Shown: positions 12,680 to 25,566, numbered from the stretch's first letter. The stretch is DNA of 64,000 bases from Homalodisca vitripennis (GCF_021130785.1 NC_060213.1:100697501-100761500); one strand, 5' to 3'. The notes: a model not told the origin generated them from the letters alone. Translations and numbers: made by a program.

Positions 12680-13060
12680 TGACGTTATCATTAACATTGA
12701 TAACAAATGACACACGGCCATTCACACCCGTGCAGACCGGTCATGTATCACACCCGGTTGTAAAGTTGCGACAACATTTAGCTAAAATCGAGAGGAGTGA
12801 CAGTCAGCTGATTGAGAGGCGTGACAGCTGGCTTCGTCAATACGCGCACGTCACTCTGCCGCGATCAGTCATCTTCATTCTCCGTAGGCTACCACTCAAT
12901 TCTTCATCGGGGCGCATGCGCAGTACAATCGTTTGTTATTCTGTGTCGTCGGGTCTCGTCTCTAAAGCATTTATCGATGGATTGTTATTTCGAAGGGCTT
13001 ACCTCAACTGTGGTAAATGGTTCGATTTGAATAAATACTCCAAACGAGTTGAGTAATTAA
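12680..13060 (+). promoter_or_regulatory. Promoter-like island with NRF1 site and initiator
   Basis: This GC-rich island has a perfect NRF1-type palindrome GCGCATGCGC at 12912-12921 and an initiator-like ATCAGTCATC near 12863-12872. An open plus-strand frame runs through it to a stop near 13055. Its last 43 codons begin MRSTIVCYSVSSGLVSKAF, with the start codon lying inside the NRF1 palindrome. NRF1 sites are known in housekeeping promoters. A promoter plus short 5' exon fits best, but no splice donor is convincing, and coding status is unproven. Confidence 0.35.
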
Positions 13061-13739
13061 ACTCAACGTCGTGTTATAGAACTCTCAAATGATAGGTGTT
13101 GGAAAGAGTGAACAAAGAGACGTCGTTTTGGTCCGTTGGAAGTCATGATATTTCACAAAGCAAAAATAGTGTCTTGCTTCTCATATACTTATAATTAATA
13201 TTAATTTACTTAATTGTTTAGCTATTGATGATTACTAGCATAGCGTAATTTTTAAGATTTAATTTCAAAAATGGAGTTTATGTTTTGTTCTTAGTCAAAA
13301 ATGTATTTAAAATCTAACAATGTTGTTCCTCTCCTATAAAAAGTAGTTCTCGAGGTTGAATACCCACAATACATTTTAATTTACTGTAACATGGGAAATA
13401 AATTTTGACCATGCAAGATATATTATATATTTTTCTTCCTGTAAGGACAGTATTACAACAGTCAATGTTAACGTTTTGTTTCCCAAGTGAAGAGTATAAT
13501 CGATACGTAAAACTAGTGCCACTCTGAATGATTGACAGGAAAAATCTTCCCAAAGCACACGAATTCAAGTTGTAACTCAAAACGGAACATTAATAATTTG
13601 ATATGTGGTTAGTTTGATCACTGCACTGATATGATATTAAGCAAGATCAAACCGCTGACCTCAATGTTATATTCGGAGAGACAAAAGAGAGCTGATCAAC
13701 CGGAAATGTAAGGTTCTAAAATTAATCGTTGTCCGCAAA

Positions 13740-14100
13740 GGCCAAGGATACGGACCGGTGACCCGTGAGGTTGCCGATGACCCCGGACCGCATGGCGTCT
13801 TCGCGCGCTGCTGTCCCTGCATACGACATCACTCGTCGTCCCCCCACACTGACCTTCCTTCAGGAATCGCAATCCATCCCTCTTCAGACTCCTGGCTCTC
13901 CACGACTCCCAGGAATGACACCGCAGCCTCCAGATGGTCCAGGAAGCTCGGGATTATTAGCACTTTCTCCGACCCCTCTAATCCCCATCTGGCGCCATTC
14001 ACGGAGTCCCGGGTTCTAATCTGACACCTGTCGGTGTTTTGTGCTCCGTTTGTGACCGGCGCGAGGTCTGAATGAATATCACCGGGAGGGTGACACTTTC
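13740..14100. other. GC-rich block open on both strands, possible exon
   Basis: On the minus strand about 90 codons are open from 14098 to a stop at 13829, including LIIPSFLDHLEAAVSFLGVV followed by ESQESEEGWIAIPEG. That frame has no start codon, and a GAAG/GTCAGT donor-like site lies near 13860. On the plus strand a proline- and serine-rich frame starts at 13765. High GC content makes both frames easy to keep open. It could be an exon of either strand, an old repeat or a conserved noncoding block, and I do not recognise the protein. Confidence 0.3.
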
Positions 14101-14439
14101 AAAGAAGCTTTTATGTTTCATAATTAATGTCCGACATGTTGGAAAGGTAAACACACCCGTTCCAGATGGTTGGCAAAAAATGGTTTAAATGAAAGAAATA
14201 TTCGGTTTTCGAAAACCATTCAATTTATAATGCAACACAAACACTGACTGATAGAACGTGTCAGGATTTTTCGAACCTTCCAATGTTATCACAAATCTAA
14301 TTGTTAATTGCGGAGAAATGAATGGGCGTTCCACAAGGATTAACCCTGGAACCGATATTTTTCTTATAGAATTCTTAAACTACGTGAGTAATGTTTGTAT
14401 TTGTGCGATATGTCAATCCATAGTGTAAGGCGTGTTAAG

Positions 14440-14830
14440 ATTTAAACGGTGCGAGTTAATGTGGTCTCAGAATGTGTCTGTCCACAGTTGGCTGCACGGC
14501 GAAGCCGACTCTTCGAAACATTTATCAGGACAATTAAAATTCAAGGAAATGTGCAGTCATGCACTCGGCTTGATTAATGATTATGCTGAATAAGAATTAA
14601 TAGTCGTTAGGGGCGTTGTCTGGCGAGGCGAGAGCCAACGATTGAGTGTTCCCCGGCTACAAATGCTGCAGCGGGCGCCAGGCGCCACGAATGGTCTGAT
14701 AACCCTCGACTTGACGGCGATTGTACAACTATCGCGAAATGTCATCCGCTTGCCTCCTGCCTCGCTGGGCCGGCGCCGCGTTGTACAACGCCGCTCCACG
14801 CCCCTCACTCACTTGTCACTACGGCTTAGA
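14440..14830. promoter_or_regulatory. GC-rich block with homeodomain-type sites
   Basis: A GC-rich half (14600-14815) follows an AT-rich half containing TGATTAATGATTATG, which is typical of homeodomain and HOX/PBX target clusters. A 5-bp inverted pair GTGCA/TGCAC lies near 14551. The open frames here show no family features. I read it as a candidate enhancer or untranslated exon, on composition and motifs only. Confidence 0.25.
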
Positions 14831-15199
14831 GTTTGCGATCATTTATTTACACAGTCAGCAAGGTCTTTTTGCCGGTATAAACATATCAACGTGAATATCG
14901 TATCGTTCTTTTGCAACTTTTTCTGCCAGAAGATCTTTGGTTTCAACAAGTTATTATCTGTCTCTTTCCGTTAGGAAAAACTTAAATAATACTCCTTATT
15001 CACATAGTACAACAAGTCATCTAAGTTTATACACCATTGCAGTATCTAACAGTCGTAATGTTTAATCTAGTAATGAGGAAGGAATAAATACCGATGCGTA
15101 GCAAATATCGTGTTTTGGGACTACCACAGGTGTCAGTTTTCGAACCACTTTTGTTCCTATTTTTCAATGAAAGTAATATCAACAAAATATCCCTTTTCG

Positions 15200-15520
15200 T
15201 GTGTTTCCAGTGAAGATGAACAAGATAGAACATGTGTTGGGAGTTGTGTACCTGCCACCAGGGCTGTCGGGGAGTGCCTCCGCCGTTGTACGGACGTGCA
15301 AGTGTACAATCGCATACACATGTGCACTCCGAGCCACGCCTCCTCTGCCAGTGTCTCAGCCGCCGTCGACGCCCGATTCAATGGTAATCACGACCGCTGC
15401 GCTTTCTAAAAACCGTTCACTGCGAACCCATCGGGCCCCCGTCCCGGAGTCCTCGGGTCCGACTTTTTATCACTTGTCACCTCCTAAGTCGGTCGCTGAC
15501 GGAGTAAATTTCAAATATCA
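15200..15520. other. GC-rich island, function unclear
   Basis: Overlapping open frames occur on both strands. One plus-strand frame reads IEHVLGVVYLPPG, which faintly recalls the GVVYRPP motif of LINE endonucleases, but no neighbouring endonuclease motif supports it. It could be an exon, a TE relic or a regulatory island. Confidence 0.25.
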
Positions 15521-15837
15521 TAATTTCAAAGTTCCAGTACTATGACGCCTCAAAGATATGAAAAGAACAAGCATCATCATAAATCACATGGACCCTCTTA
15601 GAAGATAGCGCACATCACTGTTACAAAATGTTTTGTTAGACAATTAACTTTATATACAACTATGGTCTTTATATTAACATGTACGTGCAGGCTATGATGC
15701 TTCTATTCTAAACATGTATATTTTAAGGATACACAAAGAAATAGATTAATTTTATATACATTTTGAAAGACTATATTTTGATTTACAATACTACAATACT
15801 ACACTAATGGTTTGTGTCTAACCCTTATAAAGGTTTT

Positions 15838-16030
15838 TTCACACCGGCATCCACGAACGTCCTAGGACGTCTTGGACGCGATCACACAGAATCACCTAGG
15901 AACATCAAGTGGACGTGCATGCGCATTCGTCTCACAGCCAACACGTGGTTTTGTGCGGGACGCGCGCGCTGTGCTCTAGACCACATGAGTTGACTGTGCT
16001 CTAGACAAATCACCGACTATTGTTTGTTCA
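15838..16030. other. GC-rich island, possible MITE end
   Basis: The block opens with TTTTTTCACACCGGCATCC and contains the palindrome GTCCTAGGAC and a CATGCGCA NRF1-like half site. Sequences starting TTCACACCGGC recall Harbinger-type termini, but I found no matching opposite end. Confidence 0.25.
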
Positions 16031-17274
16031 GTACCTTGTAAACTGATCATTGTTGTAAGGTGAATATTTAAAATGGAACAACTAATTATTGAAGTTCGTC
16101 AACGGATACAGTGATTGAACAATATAGAGATTGAGAATTGAAAGGCCAGGTGTGGATTTAAATTGTTTACAACATTGGAAAACATGATATATTGCAACGA
16201 TGAAGACAATACTTTAATAATAATGCTCTGGTTTTAGGATTGGCATAATATATCACAATTAATAGTTTATATTTAATCTATACAATCATAATTTTGTATT
16301 AACAATTTATATATCTGTACAAATGAATTTTCTAACAATATAATACAATATTAGCTGTTTCAAACTACTTACTATTATTCATTATTTCACGTCCTCATAT
16401 CCCAAATTCCTATATTTATTCAAACTTCATATATTATATTGAAATCCGTGTTTTACTTACATTATCTCCTTAGCCTTTCTATCTTAGTAATAGAATTAAG
16501 AGTTTTGGTAATAACAAATTTCAACAGAAATCGGTTTAAAAATTAAATTTAGATGTATATAATCCTAGATAGCAGCAGATTATAAGCTTTTGGTAAAACA
16601 AAAAGTGTACTCATAAATTTGAAATTAGATAATTTATGTAGGTTACACAAGTACCCCTCTTTTTCTGTGACCAAGGTACGATACAATAAAGCCAGAGTGC
16701 ATAGTTCTCAAATTTTGTATTAATCTTTATTCCTTGCTACACATTCTGTACCTTTAGTAAAGCGGTCTAAATTTGTTCTGTACACTTATTACACTTCATT
16801 TTTTACTTTCTGTTAGGAGTAGATACCCAATAGCAAAGAGAGGCCCACTACTCAGACAAACAAAACTTCCATTGGACAAAAAGAAAATAACATTTATAGA
16901 AACTCATTTAGTTGATTTTTTGTACATATTGGAATAATAAACAAAAAGCACTGAATTAATTTATAATTTTTAATATAATAAATAGACTATATTAGTATAG
17001 TAATCAACTAAAACGCTTAAAAAACATTTGTTTGTTACACGCGTTTCAATAATAAACAGACTATAATTATCTTTAAAACCCATTAGACAGTGCAATCTCT
17101 TTAAAAACAATTTTACAATCTTACTTTATGAAACATGATAGTCGGGTGTAAGTAATGAAATCCATTATAAATCACCTGAATGAGCGAACGGAAACTTAAT
17201 TCTAAGAATAAATAAACCTAACTAAGTTTTCCACGTATCACTTTCATACGTGTCCCAAGGTAGCAATCAAGTTA
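16031..17274. other. AT-rich noncoding DNA
   Basis: I see nothing specific in this stretch. Confidence 0.6.
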
Positions 17275-17425
17275 AATAGGGCGATAAGGAGTTAGAATAA
17301 ACAAGAAGTGTAATTAGCCAATTAATTATCGTAGGCGCTGAGCGACGCTGGAACAAATAGGGCCAAATTGCCTCCAATTGCCTCTCGTTTGGGAATTAAT
17401 TATTATTTTCCACTTCCCGCAGAAT
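17275..17425. promoter_or_regulatory. Candidate conserved noncoding element
   Basis: This is a sharply bounded block of high sequence complexity. It has TAATTAGCCAATTAATTATC at its left and GGGAATTAATTATTATTTTCC at its right (TAATTA homeodomain cores), enclosing GC-rich words including two CCAATTGCCTC-type repeats. It has no sustained coding frame. Its look matches developmental enhancers of insects, which is inference. Confidence 0.35.
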
Positions 17426-20302
17426 AAATTTCACTAACAAGCTACCGCCCGAACGCCGTTCCAAGTTTAACACGTACTTATACGAGTAACTGCTTTTATA
17501 GTCTGGAGTTCCTCAGGGGCCGGTACTGGAAGCTTTTCCTTTTATTCTTTAGCTCTGTAAATAACACTTTACACGCTAAGAATGCCCCCTTTTTGTCCGA
17601 CAGTCGGGTTTAACACGTGTTTTGTGTAAAAACTGGCCCTTGGAACGCCTTCAATTTATCCTAATGGACAATTCGAAAATACATTTTGTGGCGGAAGATT
17701 CCTCCGTGCCGCTATAGTGTCTTTCAAACATGCTTTATACGACAAGCGTTTGTTTGTTGTACAAGCGCTTGTGTACATTTAGGCATTCTCTGGGAGTTTG
17801 TGGGCAACATGCCTGACATAACGTTGCAAAAATTTGATACTTGTTTATTTATGACAGTTTGCATTGAAGAATGGATACCAGATAGCTTAGTTTCATGAAC
17901 GCTCGTTAGTTTATTCAATATCATTATATCTTAACAAAGTCGCTTGCACGAAGAAAAGTTTTCGTTTCGAAGCTCAGGCACACTTTTGCGATAAAATGGA
18001 TTCACAAAGCCTTAGGTTATTGTAAATGTTAGGCGTTATTTAAGATTTAAGAGTCACAGCAATTCCCTCTAAATGCATTACTAATTACTATTGAATCTGA
18101 GATAAGTGGTTCTAACAATCTTTACAGCCACTAAGACCTAGCTGAATGTTTTAGCACAAACTTGAGGAAACGAGTATGTTTTCGGTGGCACAATAACTTC
18201 AATGAGGGCCTATGGAAGTAAATAAATGTCTGTACAAATTCCAAATAATTTTGTTGAATAATTTTAAACAAAATCAACAATTATCAACCTATTTTTATAA
18301 TTCTTAGTGGAACCCTTAGAGCCAGATGGGTATAACTATGAAGTTAAAGTCATGATAGTTTCTTAATGCGCATTTTTTATGTAGTATGATTGTCTATGTA
18401 AAATCTCCACCGCATTTTATTGAGACGTTTACAAGATTACAAGGATAGTAGTAGTAACATTATTACAGAACAGTTCTTGGAATGGTTTATAGTGAAATTT
18501 GAGATCCAAAAGTTTCTTACTTGCTTGAAAAGTGGTAGATTTTTACTTAAGTTCATTTTAATTTTGTAATTTAGCATTAATTTTTTTATTGAAGCTTTAA
18601 AAGATAATTCTATTTATTAGTCAGATTTCATAGAAAGAGAATTTTTGCATTTTTCCGATAATGACGCCTAGAATTCAAAACCACCATAATTTGAAAGTTT
18701 ATATATAAAGGGTATGGGGAAAATGTTTTTTATCTGCTAATAACATTTACAAACTTTGCACGACCTTGTATGGCTATGTTAACTATGTACTTGTTTACGT
18801 AAAAACCACCACATGTCTACATTGGAGACACGGCCCTGTGGAGCGTAATGTAAAGTTGAAATAAGATCAATATTAAAACTTTAAACAGTCGTTACTATAT
18901 ATGGGGTAATTTTTTTTAATCGATTCTATCAGAAAATAGAGCACTCTGATTGAATTTCAATACTTTTACGAAATTCGATATTCTCTGATAGAGTGGTCAT
19001 GACTTTATTTCGCACAGATACAGTATTTAGACACAGCTCGGGTAATTTCGTTACCCAGTCTTAACCAATAACATTTTCAAGATGGTGACCATTCACATTT
19101 GTGCAACAACTTAAAACTCAACGAATTCCCAAACTACTAATTAAAACATATTAGCTGATTACAAACCAGTTTTATTTTTACACGATTTTGATATCTTTTG
19201 AGGTTTTAAGGTGGCAGTCGTTTTAAGTGAATATGTTTACAAACATAATTTCGGATTGATTGTAACTAAGCCAAGCCCACGTTTTTACAAACAGATTTGA
19301 ATGAGTTATGAAAGGTTGTCTAAATATATGAAAGCATGACAGTGTATTAACATGCCAATTTTCAGAGCAAGCGTCCCATCAGTGTGGTTATAATGAAACA
19401 TCTTATAACTAATTCTGCGCCTTCAGTTTGACATTTCGAGATGTCGGCCACATGTAAAATCTAACATTCTTCCGACTAAGGCGAAGGGATATCAGTTTGA
19501 AATAAATTGAACTTTAGCATTTCAAAATCAATTGAGGTTAAAAAGACGAATAAAAAAATTGTATGTTTTTTGATTAGAATAAATGTTTTCAAAGGAAAAT
19601 TTCCATAAATTGATATAATTGTATATAACAAATCTCCAAACCCCTTCCCATCAAAACTATTGATCGATAAACAAGCTTATCAAATATAAAAATTGTTGGT
19701 AAATGTTGATTATTCGGCCTAGTCTAGAAAAAAATTAAAACGTGCTCTGTAGCTCAATCGATTGAGATGGAATGGTTACGATGGAACTCTATACATCAGA
19801 CAATTAACTAATAAAACTAGAATTGTTCCACTTATCCTTTTCATAGACAACTTTTGCATTAACGATTGCTAAATCGTTTTTTAAACGATACTTGAAATTT
19901 TAATGCTTTTGAATGACTGACAATGTATGAAAAATATTTTATCTATCATTTTTCTCAAAGCTAGAAGATTTGCAGAAACGGAATGCCTCATAAATACCAC
20001 GCCCAAAATACAGATTATTTTTTTGGAAAACCTCAGAACTAAGATGAAGAATATTACATACACTTTACTACAACGAAAATATTATTTCTTTAGTTCTTGT
20101 TCACTAACGTGAACTCACAATACAGTAATACAGTAAAAAATGCAGTTTTCAAGGATTCTTTTCCTTCTTTAGTTTCTATTATAATGTCATAAGAGCCATT
20201 TTATGACAATAATTCCTTTTACACTATTATTCAACGTATTAGTCTAAAATGAATGCAACTAAATTGTAAGGTTTTACGTCGTTTTTATTATAAGATTTTA
20301 CA
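17426..20302. other. AT-rich noncoding DNA
   Basis: No supported gene lies here. Near 18935-19000 a loose inverted structure pairs CACTCTGATTGAATTTC with AAATTCGATATTCTCTGATAGAGTG, which may be an old MITE. At 19741 TAGCTCAATCGATTGAG resembles an A box, but no B box follows. Confidence 0.45.
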
Positions 20303-20354
20303 CCTGAAGAAGATGAAGCAAGCTTTCGAAACGTGTTTCAGTTGAAACACAACA
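20303..20354 (+). other. PLE-terminal motif CTGAAGA-GAAA with hairpin
   Basis: CCTGAAGA is followed by a short stem (AAGC/GCTT), then CGAAACG and a perfect 7-bp hairpin GTGTTTC-AGTT-GAAACAC. The same CTGAAGA-stem-GAAA layout ends PLE relics elsewhere in the window (33233, 34138, 55704). It is probably the remaining 3' end of such an element. It resembles a hammerhead core but lacks an obvious cleavage triplet. Confidence 0.45.
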
Positions 20355-22842
20355 TGGAATATGACCAAGTCCTGATACCCATTGAAAATGATAGTCTATG
20401 ATTGGTGTGTTTGAGACTGCCAAAGAAATAGCAATACTTATGTACAATACACGTTTCAGCCTAAGTTGTACAAGTTAATACGTTGTGTCTGTTATACAAT
20501 AACAAGTAACGTGTTTAAAGGGTGCCGGATAATAGCCTAGTGTACGTTATACAACATCAAGGTGCACATATTTACCATGTACTTGATCACTTCGATCCAG
20601 AATCCGCGTAAGACGGGGGATCCCGGAAAGAGATTCATTAAAATAGATAATCTACACTGAATGAATAATTGAATTAAATTACTTGTGCAAGCAAATATTT
20701 TTGTACTAATAGGAATTTGCTCTGATAACACAAGGTCAAAAATGGGAGTAGAGCTATCAATATGATTCCCACACCACGTAACATCGCGTTAAAGATAAAA
20801 CGCGTCCTACCAAATTGATACCGTTAAGGTTATCAAAGAAAGTGATGAAAACTTTCAAGTTCTTAAAATAAACTGTTTCCTAACAAGAGTAAAAATATTC
20901 CATTAGTTATGATGTAAGGCAAATATAAACTTTACTCTTTACTTGGAAAAAATGGACATTACTACACCATTTTGAAAGGTATATAAATACAAAGGCAATC
21001 TTGCGTTCATTTTAGAATGATATGGGATTTTTTGAAGACATTATGGCACAGGATTGAAATGGTGTAACGGATTATGGGTTATATTTTTTATTTGTAACCC
21101 TATTACCTTTCCTGATAGCATAAAAAGTAGAGAGCGAGAATTAAAGACATTTAATATTAGATTTTGGGGCAATTTTTTAATGAGGCTGAAATAAAAACTG
21201 CTGAAGTTATTTGCGACATATTTTTATTAGTTTACGAATTACAGAAATTTCGTTTTCAATTGAATGCAGTTTATGACAACGGCATGTTATATTTATATTT
21301 TTCTTGTGAAAAATGATTGTTTTAATGACAGACACGCTACTCTCTAATACTTAGTTAGTCTCTATTTACTTAGTTAGATATATTTAAAAAAGTTTATATC
21401 TCTTCCTTCGACAGATTTTCTTTGAACCCGATTACAAAATGTACCGAAATTATGTTTCAAATTCCTCCTCTCAGAATATTAAAAAACATTTCTCCGAAAA
21501 ACTTCATTCATATTTTTCTGTCCTAAGAAATGGTATTAGTGCTTTGACAACAGTTTTCTTTACAAATTCAAAACAAAATATATGAACCAAAAAAACAATT
21601 GCTACTTATTAAACTTGACAATTTTGTACGATCCAGACCAACTTAATCATCTTTTCAAATGATCAAAAATCACAACAATAATAACAAAATAATACTTTGC
21701 TGAGCGTAAGCGAAGCCTATTACTTCAAGGGTTGTGAAAATCTTATTTCTGACTATCTTTCAGCACGATATCTCAAAACCTAACTGACTTAAACTTTCTT
21801 TCTGTATAGGCAAGATCGAGTTCTTGACGGTAGTGCACGTCACTACATGTGACTTTGCTGAGCGTTAGTGAACACACACAATCACATGACGTTTTAACGT
21901 GTGACATGTAGCTATAGGCGTGAAGTCTGTTACGCGACACGTGGTGTGGCAAACTCCTACCTCACATTGTTATATATTGTTATAACGGTGTATTAACCAC
22001 TGTGTAACTGTGGTGAACGACAGTCGAGGAGGAATCGGAGTCGGAGGTCACTATTGACTATTTACCACTAATCGACTGACGGCAGAGTCTTAACGATATT
22101 GCATAATACATAACAAGTGCTATTAGACCGCTAGTGGCGAGATAGCCACCTGCTTCGCACCGGGCTTGACATTCCAAGTTTTCCTAACTGGACTTTAGGG
22201 GGAGGAAGTAGACCGAATCCATTAAATGATTCAATATACTGACCAATTTTTCATAGATCATGTACGATGTATGTGAACAAGCTTCAATTGTATCTCATAA
22301 AAGAAAATTATGATGTGACCAAAAAGTGTGTGTCCAAATACCAAAAGTTTACTTAAAAGAACCGCAAACGGACTCTGCAGTTATGTACGAAAACATTATT
22401 TCTGTTTAGTATAGTTTATTGACAAGTCTTCATAATTCTTAATAAGTCTTAATAATAGTCTTCATAATTAACTATTTGTACAGGAATTGTTTATTTTAAC
22501 TTGCAAATCTTGCGATATTTCAAGTACAAGAAATAAAACTAACCTTGTTATCTTCTAAATTTCCAAGTTACCGAGTCGAAACATCACTCACACAAAGACA
22601 GAAATGGGATATTTCGGTTTTGATGAGGAAGAAAATCATCAGCAACAGATTGACCACTGAAACGCTGGAGTTTCATCTATTACGAGAAGATGCTTCCCTT
22701 GGCGAGACTAGAGTCATTTATTGTTTTAGGAATATTTTATGAGGTGTGACCGGAAAACTTAGAAGATATATGAGTAACGCAGGCCGTTGCAAACTTTAGT
22801 GCCAGTTGTAGTGGTAGACTCTTGAGTTTTACCACATCGAAC
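20355..22842. other. Noncoding DNA with a moderately complex patch
   Basis: Positions 21690-22200 are more GC-rich than the rest and repeat the phrase ACTTTGCTGAGCGT (about 21695 and 21853), suggesting the remains of a repeat element. No termini or coding sequence were identified. The rest is plain AT-rich DNA. Confidence 0.4.
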
Positions 22843-23067
22843 CAGTAGCGTATATATAAAATTATTACTAAGGGGGCTGACGAGTGGTTTAGGAGGTATA
22901 AACTACCATCCAAAAACAGCGGCTTGGAGATCTTCCCCCGTGATATTATTGAGCTTTCAGACCTTATAAATCTGTTCTACCTTAAAACAAACTACTGGGT
23001 GCAAATTTAATATTTGTCTTTCAAAATTTAGGGGGGCTTGCCCCCCCCCCTTTTATATACGCCCTTG
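22843..23067 (-). mobile_element. hAT-like MITE, copy 1
   Basis: This 225-bp element has imperfect terminal inverted repeats: CAGTAGCGTATATA at the left, and at the right CAAGGGCGTATATA when read on the minus strand. A run of 12 C follows GGGGGGCTTG near the right end. CAgnGGCGTATATA-type ends are usual for nonautonomous hAT elements. No 8-bp target duplication can be confirmed. The interior is homologous in reverse orientation to 47872-48055, including the shared words GAAAGACAAA, CCAGTAGTTTGTTT and AAAGCTCA. No coding capacity remains. Confidence 0.65.
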
Positions 23068-25007
23068 ATACGAGCACTGTTCAAATACTTTTACGCACTT
23101 ATATTTTGGTCGTACATGAGGTGTGTCATTAAGACGCACCCGAACCCTTTTTATTTTTTAATTGAATACTTTTAATATTTAACCTGTAAAATACAAATAT
23201 TCTTTTTTAAATTACCAACAAAAATATCGGAAAAAAACTGAAAACAAACTGGATGTGTATCAATTAAATTAGACACTAAATAACCACTAGACACTAAATA
23301 TTAGTGTGTGTATTTAGTTATGAGACACTTGTCATAACTCTGCTACCAAAAATAAGGGCGTAAAATGTGTTTGAGGTTTACCATTGATCTCATGGGGCTT
23401 AATTGAAGATGGCTGCCAGTACAGTCAGGTCTCAAAAACTAAAAACATTTAAGTACTACTAATCCATTACACAATTTAAATCCTAGGCTATACTACCTTT
23501 GCTCTAAATTAATGAACACTCATATTTTATCTGTATTTATGTAATTTTTCAAAATTCTATCCTCTTTATTTTTTTAATATAACTATATTTTACTACATAT
23601 ACCATAAGAATCCTTATGACAATTTACCCGGCTTACTTGAAAATCCTGTTAGTTAAATACTTCATAGTTATTCATACATGTTAGATAGGTTTTCTATATG
23701 ATACCTATACATGTACGAGACTATACAAGTATTTTTGCACCCATCCAAAAAGGAGCTAAGGGTGTTATAAGAATAAATATGGTTGGTTTAAATTTTAATT
23801 TGTATGGACAAATCAACCCTACTATACACATAGGGTACAAAAAATAAACAAGTGATTTTTCTGTAAAATTCACAAGGCCTTAGAATAAGACTTTTATGAT
23901 CCCTTTTTTTATTGAGTGAGTCAATTAAAAAGTGCAATTTTTACTTTTCCTAATCTCGTTGAGAAAATAGTACGTTTAAATATCGAAAAGTAATTTTTAT
24001 TTCAATGCCATTTCTAAAAATGCCAGTTCCGTTTTGACAGGATTTTAAACATTTACAAATAAGTTCGTTTTTGATGCAAATGAAATTATAAGAAAGGTGG
24101 CAAAGTATCATAATTAAGTTTATTATAATATTAAAGTTAAATTCTTTCAAAAACTTTAACTAATGCAATAATATAACTAACTTTGGTTGATATTCGGTTG
24201 TGTTATCTTAAGTGCAATATACTTATCTCAATATTCAATTTTGCTTATCTTAATATCTCTAATATAGCACGTGCTGCTAACCTTATCTCCGACACGGGAA
24301 AATATAGATACAGTATCTGTCGAAGCATTAACTGCTTGAAAATGTCTTTTAATAATAATTAATAAAAAGATAAATCTAAATGTTCACAGCATTTTATTTT
24401 ATCTAGAAAGTTCACAAAGGATTAATTTTAAGAATTAATTAATCTATTGTAATTAATTTTGTTAATGGGTGTGATTCAATAAATTAATACCGTACATAAG
24501 TGAATAAATTTCAATACTGGTAGCCGATATTATTTTTTAGATCTATTTAATATATCAAAAAAGCTACTTTTTATTCAATTTTGTGTGTTAAAATTTCTAC
24601 AACAGCTTTGTTTAAAATTCGATTAGTTATGTTTATTATTTTGAATTTTACTATTCGAAACAACTTTAGTATGTTGAAAAAATATATACCTTGAAACACT
24701 GAGCTTAATTAAATTTTTACTACATCAACGGCCAATAATCATAATAATATTCAATTTTTATATATTAAAAAACAACGTACATAAATCAGTATAAGTATTT
24801 TTCTATGTACCCTCTTATAAAAACACAATTCTATCTTCTTTAGTGAAATAAGGAGAGAAAAATTTACATATAGGCTACACTTTACGGTGTAAACTGTTTT
24901 TAAAAGACTTTCATATTGTTATGTATGAGTACTTTAGGGGGTCCTTTTGAAAATAATCCAAAAATATTTTTTAACTCACACCAAAAAATATAAAATTAAG
25001 TACCCAC
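23068..25007. other. AT-rich DNA, possibly intronic
   Basis: I see nothing specific. If the exon at 25008-25119 is real, this is its first intron on the minus strand. Confidence 0.5.
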
Positions 25008-25119
25008 CTGCAGCCTGAGTCCTCCTCCCCCCCTCGTCACCTATGAGGGGTGAGTGTTTTCTAGGGGAGACTGTAGCGAGAACCGAGAATAACACAACGA
25101 TCGCGAGTTTAACATCCAT
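25008..25119 (-). CDS. Candidate first coding exon of a secreted protein
   Basis: The start codon at 25119-25117 sits in a strong Kozak context (GCCGCACCATGG). The reading is MDVKLAIVVLFSVLATVS, a textbook signal peptide with a charged n-region, a hydrophobic core and small residues before the likely cleavage. A hydrophilic stretch follows, PRKHSPLIGDEGG then RRTQAA. The exon stops after 112 nt (37 codons plus one base) at a splice donor, GCAG/GTGGGTA, so the next exon must begin in phase 1 below 25007; I could not find it. The upstream DNA is GC-rich and promoter-like. The mature protein is not recognised. A chance open frame is possible, but signal peptide, Kozak, donor and promoter together make it unlikely. 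Confidence 0.55.
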
Positions 25120-25285
25120 GGTGCGGCGAAGATCACGACACTCGCATACTCACTGCGGACACACGACTGACAGGCAGAGTGCGCGGCACAGGCCCAGCTG
25201 CAATAGCTGACGGCAAGGGGCGGGAACCGATGGAGGGGGTTGCCGGCTCAGGGGTGAGAACAGGTGTTTACAGGGGAGGCATTAT
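25120..25285 (-). promoter_or_regulatory. GC-rich 5' UTR and promoter of the signal-peptide exon
   Basis: A minus-strand initiator TCAGTC lies at 25170-25165, about 46 nt before the start codon. Within that leader an upstream ATG opens a four-codon frame (MRVS, stop). GC-rich sequence continues to about 25270. Acceptor-like sites (CTATTGCAG, TCACCCCTGAG) also occur, so this part could instead be an internal exon fed by a distal 5' exon such as the one at 29469-29692. Confidence 0.4.
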
Positions 25286-25562
25286 TCCTCATATATTGTT
25301 ACATTAATTTAATCCATATTTTTGTACTAAGTAGGCTATATACAATTATGTATTGTCATAAAAATTAATTTTTATATCCATATTTTGGGCGAACTACAGA
25401 GTTATAATTTGATGTGAAACTTCATATAACCACGTGCTCAATAAAGGTTTTTACACGCATAAATCTGAAAGTTAAAAAAAATAGTCAGATTGAAACAAAA
25501 AATATTTATAAAAGTTTTGCTGAAATGGAAAATCATACATGTACGTGTATAATATTATATAT

Positions 25563-25566
<4 letters not shown>

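Noticed and set aside
15201..15260. LINE endonuclease-like phrase GVVYLPPG
   Set aside because: A single short motif with no flanking endonuclease motifs in any frame.
19741..19790. tRNA-like sequence TAGCTCAATCGATTGAG
   Set aside because: It resembles an A box only. No B box, T arm or acceptor pairing follows.
20303..20354. Complete hammerhead ribozyme
   Set aside because: The core boxes and one hairpin are present, but the required UH cleavage site and a closing helix I are not visible.
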